Translations under genes and position numbers: made by a program
Notes under the pieces: model-generated
What the model was told of the DNA's origin: nothing
What the model saw: only the letters and a program-made list of their open reading frames with translations
Databases searched by the model: none
Source: Opitutia bacterium
GTDB lineage: Bacteria; Verrucomicrobiota; Verrucomicrobiia; Opitutales; UBA953
Reading direction: 5' to 3'
Assembly: GCA_947460445.1 (NCBI GenBank)
Contig: CANHHS010000011.1
Location: forward strand, 1-20,630
Length of the DNA stretch: 20,630 bases
In this document: piece by piece, positions 6,984 to 14,611 of the stretch
How the letters are laid out: the number at the start of each line of letters is the position of its first letter
Numbering within the stretch: the first letter of the stretch is position 1

Positions 6984-8192
6984 TTAGGCCCGAGGGAGGC
7001 CTGCCAAAACCTTGCCGAAGATATCCACAGACTGGGCTAATTCCGTTTCCGTAGCCGTTAAAGGCGGAAGGAAGCGAATCGTGTTTTCCCCAGCGGGAAC
7101 CACGAGCAATCCAGCTTCACGTAATGCAGCAACTATCGGCCGAGGCTCACCATTCACGGCCACGCCAACCATATAGCCTAAACCACGTAACTCGCGGAAA
7201 ATATCAGGCCGGGTTAAACCCACAGCACGGAGCGCAGCATGCCAAGCTGGCGACTGCTTCGCAACCTGCGCCAAGAGGCCTTCTTTTTCAATGATCTCTA
7301 ATGTTGCCAGTGCGGCTGTAGCTGCCAACGGGGATCCACCAAAAGTGGTTCCGTGAGACCCTGGTGTAAAAAGGTCATCATGTGGCGGTGCCACCCAAAT
7401 AGCGCCGATCGGAAATCCAGCACCAAGACCCTTGGCCATCGCAATCGCATCGGGGAGAACACAGGCCTGCTCGAAAGCAAAAAATGTCCCCGTACGACCG
7501 ATGCCGCACTGAATCTCATCAAGTAATAGTAGAATGTTCCGCTCTGAACACAGCACGCGAAGTTCACGCAAGAATGTTGGGTCAGCGACAAAAACGCCAC
7601 CCTCCCCCTGCACCGTTTCAACAAGCGCAGCGGCAGTTGTTTTGGCATCTAACAAACGATCCCATGCTTTAATATCATTTAAGGGTGCAGACGGAAATCC
7701 TGCGAGCAGTGGCCGAAATCCTTTTTGAATTTTTTCCTGAGGCGTCGCTGACATACCCCCAAAGGTACGTCCATGAAATGCGCGTTCTGCCACAACAACA
7801 GTTGTGCAAACACCCTCTGCCCCAGCCTTACGCTGACCATGCAACCGTGAGAGCTTAATCAGTGCCTCATTAGCCTCAGCCCCGCTGTTGCAAAAGAGTG
7901 CCCGACCTGGACCGCAACGCTTGGATAATTCAGCTGCGAGCTGAACCACCGGTTCACTGCGGAAAAGATTACTCACATGGATCAACTTGCTGGCTTGTTC
8001 ACGGACGCGAGCGACCCATGTCGGGTGAGCGTGACCCAATGCATTGACCGCAATACCTGTCGAAAAGTCTAAGTAGGCTTTACCGGAATCATCCCAGACG
8101 CGCGCACCCTCGCCACGAACCAATGTTACAGGTAACGTCGCGTAGTTGCCCATAAGGAAGCGGGCATGCAGGTCTGCAGTGTTCTCAGCCAT
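6984..8192 (-). CDS. argD: Acetylornithine aminotransferase
   Basis: PLP-dependent class III aminotransferase (402 residues, usual length) that converts N-acetylglutamate semialdehyde to N-acetylornithine with glutamate as amino donor; many homologues also act in lysine (DAP) synthesis. Visible features are the phosphate-binding NSGAEANEALIKL (102-114), the PLP-ring aspartate D225 in LLLLDEIQCGIGRTG, and the Schiff-base lysine K254 in AMAKGLGAGFPIGA. FHGRTFGGMSAT (139-150) is also typical. The ATG overlaps the argB stop by one base (TGATG), so translation is probably coupled to argB. The arg context favours acetylornithine over ornithine or GABA as substrate; sequence alone cannot fully exclude those paralogues. 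Confidence 0.97.
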   Translation of the reverse strand: MAENTADLHARFLMGNYATLPVTLVRGEGARVWDDSGKAYLDFSTGIAVNALGHAHPTWVARVREQASKLIHVSNLFRSEPVVQLAAELSKRCGPGRALFCNSGAEANEALIKLSRLHGQRKAGAEGVCTTVVVAERAFHGRTFGGMSATPQEKIQKGFRPLLAGFPSAPLNDIKAWDRLLDAKTTAAALVETVQGEGGVFVADPTFLRELRVLCSERNILLLLDEIQCGIGRTGTFFAFEQACVLPDAIAMAKGLGAGFPIGAIWVAPPHDDLFTPGSHGTTFGGSPLAATAALATLEIIEKEGLLAQVAKQSPAWHAALRAVGLTRPDIFRELRGLGYMVGVAVNGEPRPIVAALREAGLLVVPAGENTIRFLPPLTATETELAQSVDIFGKVLAGLPRA

Positions 8193-9070
8193 CAGCTATG
8201 CACAATTTCCGTGCCGACCCCTTTGTCAGTAAAGATTTCCAGGAGAAGGCTGTGTGGCACACGGCCATCAATAAAGTGCACGCGCCGCACGCCGTCGCGC
8301 AACGCCTTTACCGCGCTATCAACCTTTGGGATCATGCCGCCATCGACAACGCCCGTACGCTTCAATTCGTCGACTTCACCAATACGCAAAGTTGGAATGA
8401 GCGAGGCCGGATCCTTGGCGTCCTTAAGCAAGCCAGGCACGTCACTCATAAAGATCAATCTGCGCGCACGTAATGAACCGGCAATAGCTGCCGCAGCGAC
8501 ATCTGCGTTCGTGTTGTAAGGCTGATCGTCTTCATCGAGCGCAATCGGCGATATCACTGGGATATGTCCGTCTGCTTGAGCTTTCTTAATTAACTTCGTC
8601 TTCACGAATTTAATATCACCCACAAAACCAACGTCGACGTCTTTGCCGGCAGCATCACGCACCAACATACGCTCACAAAGATTTACCGCGTTACCTGGCA
8701 TACCTAAAGGATTAGCACCCTTGGTACGAAGTGCTTCACAGATTTCTTTGTTAATTTCTTCGTTCAGCGTGTGCTCAACGATTTTTACAGTGGCGGCATC
8801 AGTGACGCGCATGCCGGCACGAAACTCAGCTTTGATTCCGGCTTTATCCATCGCACGGGTGATTGCCTTCCCGCCACCATGTACAACCACAACTTGAATG
8901 CCGACCGCGGCAAGAAAAGCGATGTCGGTAGCGACGCGCTCACGCCCTGAAGGATCAGGATCGTCCATGAAGCTGCCGCCGTATTTTACGACGAAAGTAG
9001 AGCCACGGAATTTGTGGATGTAAGGCAGGGCTTCGAGAAGGACCTCGGCCTTTTCTGCAGGCGTACTCAT
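8192..9070 (-). CDS. argB: Acetylglutamate kinase, probably arginine-sensitive type
   Basis: Phosphorylates N-acetylglutamate with ATP, normally the control point of arginine synthesis when ArgJ recycles the acetyl group. The 292-residue protein shows the amino-acid-kinase features VVKYGGS (27-33, lysine at 29), VVVHGGGKA (61-69), the substrate arginine region EFRAGMRVTD (82-91), NTNADVAAAAIAG and GMIPKVDSAVKAL. The N-terminal helix, KAEVLLEALPYIHKF (about 7-21), precedes the core. This extension is known from hexameric, arginine-inhibited enzymes (Pseudomonas and Thermotoga type) and is absent from the dimeric, insensitive E. coli type. Feedback inhibition by arginine is therefore inferred and fits the presence of argJ. 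It starts 61 bp after argJ and overlaps argD by one base. Confidence 0.97.
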   Translation of the reverse strand: MSTPAEKAEVLLEALPYIHKFRGSTFVVKYGGSFMDDPDPSGRERVATDIAFLAAVGIQVVVVHGGGKAITRAMDKAGIKAEFRAGMRVTDAATVKIVEHTLNEEINKEICEALRTKGANPLGMPGNAVNLCERMLVRDAAGKDVDVGFVGDIKFVKTKLIKKAQADGHIPVISPIALDEDDQPYNTNADVAAAAIAGSLRARRLIFMSDVPGLLKDAKDPASLIPTLRIGEVDELKRTGVVDGGMIPKVDSAVKALRDGVRRVHFIDGRVPHSLLLEIFTDKGVGTEIVHS

Positions 9071-9131
9071 CGGACGTTGAAAGTGTCACCCAGTTACGCG
9101 ACCGCGCAACAGGGAAAACAAGGTAAGGGGC

Positions 9132-10358
9132 TTACTCACTCTTGTTGAAGTTTACGTATGCCTCAGAAAGGTCTGTCGTGAGCAAGCGGAAGCTAGCCTC
9201 GCCGAGGTGCAAATGAAGTTTCACCGTAAACCGCCGTTGGGTAACCACCGCTTTCCAGCGGGGCTTGTTTTCTGGCAAAGGACGTCCAGCAACCACCGCA
9301 GGGACATCATCATAGGAGATGTCTAACTTGGACTCGTCTAAGCCAACCCTGGCATAGCCAGCTGCGTCAGCCAAACGACCCCAATTAGGGTCTTCACCAT
9401 ACCACGCAGACTTCACCAACAACGAATTGCCAATAGCCCTGGCGACGGCTTCAGCCTCAGCGCGCGTACGTCCGCCTGAAACTTCGACAGAAACCATTTT
9501 GGTCACTTTCTCGCCATCGCCGACAATTTTTTCGGCAAGTACAAAGCAAACTTTATCGAGGGCTTCCTGGAAAAGTTTTTGTAGGCCCGCAGGAGCACCG
9601 TCCAACGAAACCCCACTCGCACCGGTAGCCAACAGCAGCACGGTGTCGTTGGTAGACATGTCTCCATCAACACTCACACAGTTGAAGGACTGTTCAGTGG
9701 CGGCCAATAAAGCTGTGCGTAACGTAGCAGGCGCCGCATCGAGATCTGTCGCCACAAACGCAAGCATCGTGGCCATGTTTGGCTCAATCATACCCGCGCC
9801 TTTAGCCATACCCGAAACAGTGAACGTACGCCCTTCCCAATCGAAACGTGCGGTAACAGTTTTCGGACGTGTATCCGAAGTAAGGATCGACCAAGCCGAG
9901 CGATCGCCTTCTTCGGAAGTCTTCGCAAGGCGTGCACCTGCTTCGGCGATGCCTTTCGCAACTTTTGGCATTGGCATGAGTTCGCCAATCCGACCTGTCG
10001 AGCAGACCAAAAATGGTTCACCGGGAGCCTTGACTGCTTCCGCGGAGAGCTTCGCCATGGCGCGAGCGTCGAGCATACCCTGATCGGCCGTACAGGCGTT
10101 GGCGTTACCGCTGTTGGCAATAAACCCACGAACGCGGCCGGCCGACGAAACTAAGATTTCTTGGGACACGCGCACAGGTGCAGCCTTTACGTCATTCGTC
10201 GTAAAGACGCCGGCAGCCGAACACAGACGGTCAGCCACAACCAATGTCAGGTCGAGTCGCTCTTGGTTTTTGTTACGAATATCACAACCGGCAGCGCCAA
10301 CCCGAAGGCCAGGCACATCCGTAAGACCAGGAGAGTTATCCGAGATACGTAGGGACAT
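9132..10358 (-). CDS. argJ: Glutamate N-acetyltransferase / ornithine acetyltransferase
   Basis: Moves the acetyl group from N-acetylornithine to glutamate, releasing ornithine and recycling acetylglutamate; bifunctional versions also use acetyl-CoA. The 408-residue precursor cleaves itself into alpha and beta chains at the Ala-Thr bond of the conserved motif, here A196-T197 in EPNMATMLAF, leaving Thr197 as the nucleophile. NSGNANACT (82-90), STGRIGE (120-126) and GMAKGAGMI (183-191) are the other family signatures. Whether it is mono- or bifunctional cannot be read from the sequence; no argA or argE is in the window. It follows argC with a 4-bp gap and precedes argB by 61 bp. Confidence 0.97.
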   Translation of the reverse strand: MSLRISDNSPGLTDVPGLRVGAAGCDIRNKNQERLDLTLVVADRLCSAAGVFTTNDVKAAPVRVSQEILVSSAGRVRGFIANSGNANACTADQGMLDARAMAKLSAEAVKAPGEPFLVCSTGRIGELMPMPKVAKGIAEAGARLAKTSEEGDRSAWSILTSDTRPKTVTARFDWEGRTFTVSGMAKGAGMIEPNMATMLAFVATDLDAAPATLRTALLAATEQSFNCVSVDGDMSTNDTVLLLATGASGVSLDGAPAGLQKLFQEALDKVCFVLAEKIVGDGEKVTKMVSVEVSGGRTRAEAEAVARAIGNSLLVKSAWYGEDPNWGRLADAAGYARVGLDESKLDISYDDVPAVVAGRPLPENKPRWKAVVTQRRFTVKLHLHLGEASFRLLTTDLSEAYVNFNKSE

Positions 10359-10362
10359 AAAC

Positions 10363-11412
10363 TTAGCGAAGACCTTCGGTCTCCTCCCATCCTTGAATCA
10401 AGTTAAGGATCTGCACCGCTTGGCCACCCGCCCCTTTGAGCAAGTTATCAATCGCAGACGTAATCACTAAATTACCCGTACGTGCATCCGCTACCACCGA
10501 CAGTGCCGCATGGTTAGAGTTAGCGACATGCGCTGTGTCTGGGAAGTCGCCTGAACGAAGCAACTGTACGAAAGGAGACTTTTTGTAAACTGCCTGCCAA
10601 ACCGCTTCGACCTGGGCAACTGTAACACCCGCAGCAGGCACGGTAATCGTTGTAGCGATGCCACGGTGCATCGGGGCAAGGTGCGGGTTGAATTGCACAA
10701 CCACTGGCTGTCCAGCAGCGGCTGCGAAATTCTCTTCAATCTCTGCAATGTGCCGATGATTCGGCAGTCCATAAGCTTTGGCAGAACCATCGCGTTCACA
10801 GAAAAGGTAAGCGACTTCAGCTTTCTTGCCCGCCCCCGAAACGCCGCTCAGTGAGTTAATAACCAAACGACCAGGCTCTGGCTTAATCAAACCGGCCCGC
10901 AACAATGGCGTGATAGGCAGCTGAATGCTTGTTGGGTAGCAACCTGGACAGGCAATCAGTGGTACTTTCTTCCAAGCGTCGTTCAACTCAAGTTCAGGAA
11001 TGACATACCGTGACTGAGCAATCAATTCAGGCGCAGGGTGTGGCTGGCCATAATACTTCTGGTAAAGCTCTGGCGACCGTAGCCGAAAATCTGCGGATAG
11101 ATCTAATACGCGTTTGCCGGCAGCAATCAGCGGCCGAGCATACTCAGCAGCCACGCCATGGGGCAGCGCCAAGAACCAAACCTCGACAGAGGATTTGGCG
11201 CACTCTTCAGGCGAAGACCCCGTGAAGGTAAGCGCAGGGTCCACAACGCCACGTAGCCTAGGCAATTCATCGCTGACTTTTTTACCGGCCAATGAACGGG
11301 AGCATACTGCCGAAAGTTTTACCTTCGGGTGCTGAGCAAGCAGACGCACAAGCTCCTCCCCCGTGTAGCCGGAGGCGCCGATGATGCCGACGTGGATGTG
11401 TGACGTTCCCAT
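10363..11412 (-). CDS. argC: N-acetyl-gamma-glutamyl-phosphate reductase
   Basis: NADPH-dependent reduction of N-acetylglutamyl phosphate to the semialdehyde, third step of arginine synthesis, in the cytosol. The start at 11412 (MGTSHIHVGIIG) gives 349 residues, the normal length, and places the Rossmann motif GASGYTG at 12-18. The open frame continues 58 codons upstream, but that stretch passes through the rpsI terminator into rpsI and is not coding. The catalytic cysteine is C158 in CPGCYPTSIQLP, and the NPHLAPMHRG segment carries the conserved histidine. It is the first gene of the arginine unit; about 50 bp separate its start from the upstream terminator, so its promoter should lie there or in the rpsI end, though I see no strong -35/-10 pair. 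The leader reads ACTCACACC before the ATG. Confidence 0.97.
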   Translation of the reverse strand: MGTSHIHVGIIGASGYTGEELVRLLAQHPKVKLSAVCSRSLAGKKVSDELPRLRGVVDPALTFTGSSPEECAKSSVEVWFLALPHGVAAEYARPLIAAGKRVLDLSADFRLRSPELYQKYYGQPHPAPELIAQSRYVIPELELNDAWKKVPLIACPGCYPTSIQLPITPLLRAGLIKPEPGRLVINSLSGVSGAGKKAEVAYLFCERDGSAKAYGLPNHRHIAEIEENFAAAAGQPVVVQFNPHLAPMHRGIATTITVPAAGVTVAQVEAVWQAVYKKSPFVQLLRSGDFPDTAHVANSNHAALSVVADARTGNLVITSAIDNLLKGAGGQAVQILNLIQGWEETEGLR

Positions 11413-11460
11413 GGTGTGAGTAAGGAAAAAAGATGGACGGGTTGAAAGGATGAAGGAGGC

Positions 11461-11503
11461 AGATACGAAAAAGGCCCCAAAAAGGGGCCTTGTTTCGCGT
11501 ATC
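11461..11503 (-). terminator. Intrinsic terminator of rplM-rpsI
   Basis: Core stem AAGGCCCC (11471-11478) pairs with GGGGCCTT (11484-11491) around AAAAA. On the minus strand the stem runs into TTTTT (11472-11468). Outer bases AGATACG and CGTATCT also pair, extending the hairpin. It lies 10 bp after the rpsI stop and separates the ribosomal genes from argC. Confidence 0.87.
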
Positions 11504-11512
11504 TCGTGCGGA

Positions 11513-11914
11513 TTAGCGCTTCGAGAACTGGAAGCGCTTACGCGCACCAGGACGGCCCGGTTTCTTACGCTCACGCATACGACCATCGCGGGTCAGTAAG
11601 CCGGCTTTCTTAAGAGAAGGACGGAGGCCTAGATCGAGCTTCTGGAGAGCACGTGCTAAGGCATGGGAAATTGCACCGGCTTGACCGTTAGGTCCGCCAC
11701 CCGACACGCGGATAAGGACGTCGACTTGACCTTCGAGGCCAGCGACACGCAAAGGACTGGTAGCAGCCTTAATCAGCGCTTCAGTATAAAGAAGCACGCT
11801 GGCAGGACGGCCGTTGATGGTGATCTCTCCGGTGCCACGCTTAAGGTGCACGCGTGCGCTAGCCGTCTTACGACGACCAACAGCAGTGAGAGTAGGATTC
11901 TTAGCAGCGCTCAT
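11513..11914 (-). CDS. rpsI: 30S ribosomal protein S9 (uS9)
   Basis: Small-subunit protein whose C-terminal tail reaches the P-site tRNA. The 133-residue length is typical. GRRKTASARVHLKRGTGEI near the start (about 13-31), the central VSGGGPNGQAGAISHALARAL (about 90-110) and the basic C-terminus ending in FQFSKR are hallmark features; the invariant terminal SKR, which contacts the tRNA anticodon stem, is intact. It follows rplM by 15 bp, the pairing conserved across most bacteria, and is followed by a strong terminator. Confidence 0.98.
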   Translation of the reverse strand: MSAAKNPTLTAVGRRKTASARVHLKRGTGEITINGRPASVLLYTEALIKAATSPLRVAGLEGQVDVLIRVSGGGPNGQAGAISHALARALQKLDLGLRPSLKKAGLLTRDGRMRERKKPGRPGARKRFQFSKR

Positions 11915-11929
11915 CTTCTTAAATTCAGA

Positions 11930-12361
11930 TTAACCTTTGAAAGGCACAGGGTTGTTCGCCTCGTGCGTATGCTTTTCGCCTGCGAATACGCGAAGCTTAC
12001 GCAGCATGTCATTCGCGAGACGATTCTTCGGGAGCATGCCTTTCACGGCATGGGTGATAATAAATTCAGGTTTGTTAGCACGCATGTGCGCGACGTTGCG
12101 GCGGTAGGCAGTGCCGACCCAACCCGTATAGAACATATACTCTTTGGCGTCTTCCTTCGCGCCCGTAAGGCGGACTTTGTCAGCGTTAATCACGACGACA
12201 TAGTCGCCGGTATCAACGTGTGCAGTGTACGTCACTTTGTGGCGTCCACGGAGGATGTTAGCAATTTTTACCGCGAGGCGGCCAAGGACTTGGTCCTTAG
12301 CGTCTACGAGCACCCAGGCTCGGTCAGTAGCCTGCACGTTCTTGGCGAGCGTGGTCTTCAT
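11930..12361 (-). CDS. rplM: 50S ribosomal protein L13 (uL13)
   Basis: Early-assembly large-subunit protein. The start at 12361 (MKTTLAKN) gives 143 residues, the family norm; a start 15 codons upstream is open but its residues resemble no L13. Family features are WVLVDAKDQVLGRLAVKIANILRG (about 16-39), GDYVVVINADKVRLTG (about 52-67), the YTGW segment and the HAVKGMLPKNRLANDMLRKLRVFAG block (about 104-128). It is co-directional with rpsI (15 bp apart). In several bacteria this operon is autoregulated by L13 through its mRNA leader; the leader here is short and I see no recognisable L13-binding structure. Confidence 0.98.
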   Translation of the reverse strand: MKTTLAKNVQATDRAWVLVDAKDQVLGRLAVKIANILRGRHKVTYTAHVDTGDYVVVINADKVRLTGAKEDAKEYMFYTGWVGTAYRRNVAHMRANKPEFIITHAVKGMLPKNRLANDMLRKLRVFAGEKHTHEANNPVPFKG

Positions 12362-12375
12362 AAGTCGAAAGTCGG

Positions 12376-12403
12376 AACATGAGATTTCAGACCCCTCCGT
12401 CAA
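12376..12403 (-). promoter_or_regulatory. Possible rplM promoter
   Basis: On the minus strand, TTGACG (12403-12398) is followed after about 16 bases by CATGTT (12381-12376), 14 bases before the rplM ATG. The -35 is good (5 of 6) and the -10 poor (3 of 6). It lies in the only gap between rplM and the upstream gene. Confidence 0.25.
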
Positions 12404-12435
12404 CAACCGATTCAGAGAAAATAGGGGTAAATCCC

Positions 12436-13194
12436 TTAAAAGGTCCGGGAGATCGATACCCCACCCTGGCTGGCCGTGCGATTTGGCCCCTCTGAACGAA
12501 CCTGCAAACCCCCATGTAAATCAAGGGTATAGGCACCTCCCAGCCCTACAGTGAGATAAACCGTCCCTTCTATATAACTAAAGCCATCCACCACCCCTAG
12601 GTTACCCCCCTGGCTATCGGCTGCATGGGTGACCCCGACGGTAGGCGAAAAGCTAACGGACCAATCAGCGTTCAGTACCTTCGTATAGTAAAGGGAGATG
12701 TCGGCGTGAAGCTCCTGTCGGACAGGGATCCAACGCGCTCCCGCATAAAAAGATAAGCCGCCAGCTAGAAAGTCATGGCCGTACTTAAATGAGACTTCTG
12801 CTTCTCGCTCAATGGACGCAACGGTTGCGGGGTTGATGCCGAGTTGCTGAATGAAGCCAAACCCGACGCCGACATAACTGGATTCGCTATGACGTTGAAT
12901 CTCTAGACTGACATAACGCTGATCAAGCCGAGGTGATGCATCGAGCGAACGCATCACGTCCGCATGCAAATAAAGGTTAAGCCCAAGACCCCCAGGCACG
13001 CTGAGATTCGCATCAGCTGAAAGTAATCCGGTTGTGCCGACGTCAGGCGCACGCCCACGCAACAAAGGCCGGGAAACAAAACCGACTTCAACCGTCGAGT
13101 CCGTGTTGCGAGCTACCTCCTCCATCCAACCTGCCCGTGCCGTGGTGATGGCAGTCGCGGCAAGCAGGAGGAGACGTAGCGGCGAACGGTTCAT
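12436..13194 (-). CDS. Probable outer-membrane beta-barrel protein, function unknown
   Basis: I recognise no named family. The start at 13194 (MNRSPLRLLLLAATAITT) gives 252 residues with a clear signal peptide, cleaved about after ARA at residue 21. The rest alternates polar and hydrophobic residues in short strands rich in glycine, tyrosine and serine (for example SYVGVGFGFIQ, LSFYAGARWIPV, ADWSVSFSPTVGVTH, TVYLTVGLGGAYTL) and ends in a phenylalanine (SISRTF). The pattern is that of an outer-membrane barrel with a C-terminal BamA-recognition residue. About 10-12 strands seem possible. The ATG overlaps the icd stop by one base (TAATG), implying coupled translation, though nothing links the two functions. 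It could be an unrecognised porin-like or exported structural protein. Confidence 0.75.
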   Translation of the reverse strand: MNRSPLRLLLLAATAITTARAGWMEEVARNTDSTVEVGFVSRPLLRGRAPDVGTTGLLSADANLSVPGGLGLNLYLHADVMRSLDASPRLDQRYVSLEIQRHSESSYVGVGFGFIQQLGINPATVASIEREAEVSFKYGHDFLAGGLSFYAGARWIPVRQELHADISLYYTKVLNADWSVSFSPTVGVTHAADSQGGNLGVVDGFSYIEGTVYLTVGLGGAYTLDLHGGLQVRSEGPNRTASQGGVSISRTF

Positions 13195-14441
13195 TACATT
13201 GCCGCAATAATACCGTCCGCAAAGGCCGAGCACTTCACTTCGGTCGCACCTTCCATCTGACGAGCAAAGTCGTAAGTCACCTTGCGCGTACCAATAGCCC
13301 CATTGAGACCTTTCAGGATTAGATCAGCTGCTTCCACCCATCCCATATAACGAAGCATCATTTCCGCGGAGAGCACCACGGAGCCAGGGTTCACAACATC
13401 TTTGTCCGCATACTTCGGCGCTGTGCCGTGGGTTGCTTCAAAAATCGCGTGACCGGTAAGGTAATTGATGTTTCCGCCTGGGGCGATACCGATACCGCCA
13501 ACCTGAGCTGCCAAGGCATCGGAGAGATAGTCGCCGTTGAGATTCAAGGTCGCAATCACGTCGAAATCGGTCGGACGCGTCAGAATTTGCTGCAAGGTGA
13601 TATCGGCAATCGAGTCCTTGATGACAAGTCCAGCACCAGGCTTGCCTTCGGGAATCTTGCACCATGGGCCGCCATCAATCTCAACCGCACCAAATTCGCG
13701 TTTCGCGAGTTCGTAGCCCCACTTCATGAAGGCACCTTCGGTGTACTTCATAATGTTACCCTTGTGGACGAGCGTCAGCGATTTGCGCTTATTCGTAATC
13801 GCATACTGAATCGCCGAACGAATGAGCCGCTCAGAACCAGGTTGAGAAACAGGCTTAATGCCAACCCCAACCGTCTTAGGCGCTTCCGAACCAAAACGGA
13901 TCTTGGAGAATTCCTTGGGGTAGTTGGTTTTCAGGAAATCGAGTGTCTTGAGTGCGATTTCGGAACCGGCTTCAAAATCAACCCCTGCGTAAATATCTTC
14001 GGTATTCTCACGGAAGATAACCATGTCGACTTTCTCAGGATGCTTAACAGGGGAAGGAACGCCGGTGAACCACTGTACCGGACGAAGACAGACATAGAGG
14101 TCGAGTTGCTGACGGAGCGCTACATTGAGCGAACGGATGCCACCACCGGTAGGCGTCGTCAATGGACCCTTAATGCCAACCAAGTATTGCTTGAAGGCCG
14201 TCAGGGTTTCTTCGGGCAGCCAATTCTGCGTCGCCTTAAAAGCCTTCTCACCCGCTAAGACTTCTTTCCAAACAATCTGGCGTTTGCCCGCATAGGCTTT
14301 CTTCACCGCGGCATCGATGACGCGGACAGATGCACGCCAGATATCAGGACCCGTGCCATCACCTTCGATGAACGGTACAATAGGGTGATCAGGAACGCTT
14401 AATTTGCCTGCCTGAATAGTAATGGTCTGTCCGGTGCTCAT
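13194..14441 (-). CDS. icd: Isocitrate dehydrogenase, NADP-type
   Basis: Oxidatively decarboxylates isocitrate to 2-oxoglutarate in the TCA cycle, supplying NADPH and the glutamate carbon that feeds the arginine pathway. The 415 residues align by eye with the E. coli-type homodimeric enzyme almost throughout. Substrate serine S104 lies in TPTGGGIRSLNVALR; this is the residue that AceK phosphorylates in E. coli. DMVIFRENTEDIYAG (139-153), LVHKGNIMKYTEGAF (224-238) and LNGDYLSDALAAQVGG carry the other isocitrate and metal ligands. HGTAPKYAD (338-346) has K343-Y344, the pair that gives NADP over NAD specificity. The start at 14441 matches family length. The leader GCCATCCACTCCCC has no Shine-Dalgarno. 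A terminator for the preceding gene lies about 90 bp upstream. Confidence 0.97.
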   Translation of the reverse strand: MSTGQTITIQAGKLSVPDHPIVPFIEGDGTGPDIWRASVRVIDAAVKKAYAGKRQIVWKEVLAGEKAFKATQNWLPEETLTAFKQYLVGIKGPLTTPTGGGIRSLNVALRQQLDLYVCLRPVQWFTGVPSPVKHPEKVDMVIFRENTEDIYAGVDFEAGSEIALKTLDFLKTNYPKEFSKIRFGSEAPKTVGVGIKPVSQPGSERLIRSAIQYAITNKRKSLTLVHKGNIMKYTEGAFMKWGYELAKREFGAVEIDGGPWCKIPEGKPGAGLVIKDSIADITLQQILTRPTDFDVIATLNLNGDYLSDALAAQVGGIGIAPGGNINYLTGHAIFEATHGTAPKYADKDVVNPGSVVLSAEMMLRYMGWVEAADLILKGLNGAIGTRKVTYDFARQMEGATEVKCSAFADGIIAAM

Positions 14442-14528
14442 GGGGAGTGGATGGCAATCGGACTAAGCCCTCCCTTCAAGGGAAAACCGTCCCCATTCAC
14501 CGACAGGCGGCAAATTAGGGAAAAAGAA

Positions 14529-14552
14529 AAGGATTTCCCTTGGGAAATCCTT
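14529..14552 (-). terminator. Intrinsic terminator after the RHH gene
   Basis: A perfect 10-bp stem, AAGGATTTCC (14529-14538) with GGAAATCCTT (14543-14552), has a 4-base loop. On the minus strand it is followed by TTCTTTTT (14528-14521). It ends the transcript of the RHH gene before icd. A smaller hairpin, CCGGC-GTGA-GCCGG (14556-14569), stands just ahead of it. Confidence 0.82.
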
Positions 14553-14611
14553 GAACCGGCGTGAGCCGGGAGAGATCGCTAGCCAGCTCTTACGAGCCAA
14601 CTAAAGAAGAA

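Noticed and set aside
9427..10083. A 218-codon plus-strand frame inside argJ
   Set aside because: Antisense to argJ, dominated by Ala/Ser/Pro without recognisable motifs; not a gene.
11413..11586. A 58-residue N-terminal extension of argC
   Set aside because: It would run through the rpsI terminator into rpsI. The ATG at 11412 gives the normal ArgC length and Rossmann start.
11663..12382. A 239-codon plus-strand frame across rpsI and rplM
   Set aside because: Antisense to two certain ribosomal protein genes, and its sequence has no recognisable domain.
13428..14258. A 276-codon open frame on the plus strand inside icd
   Set aside because: It lies fully antisense to a clear isocitrate dehydrogenase, has arginine/asparagine-rich low-quality composition, and shows no domain. 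It is a shadow of the real gene's codon use.
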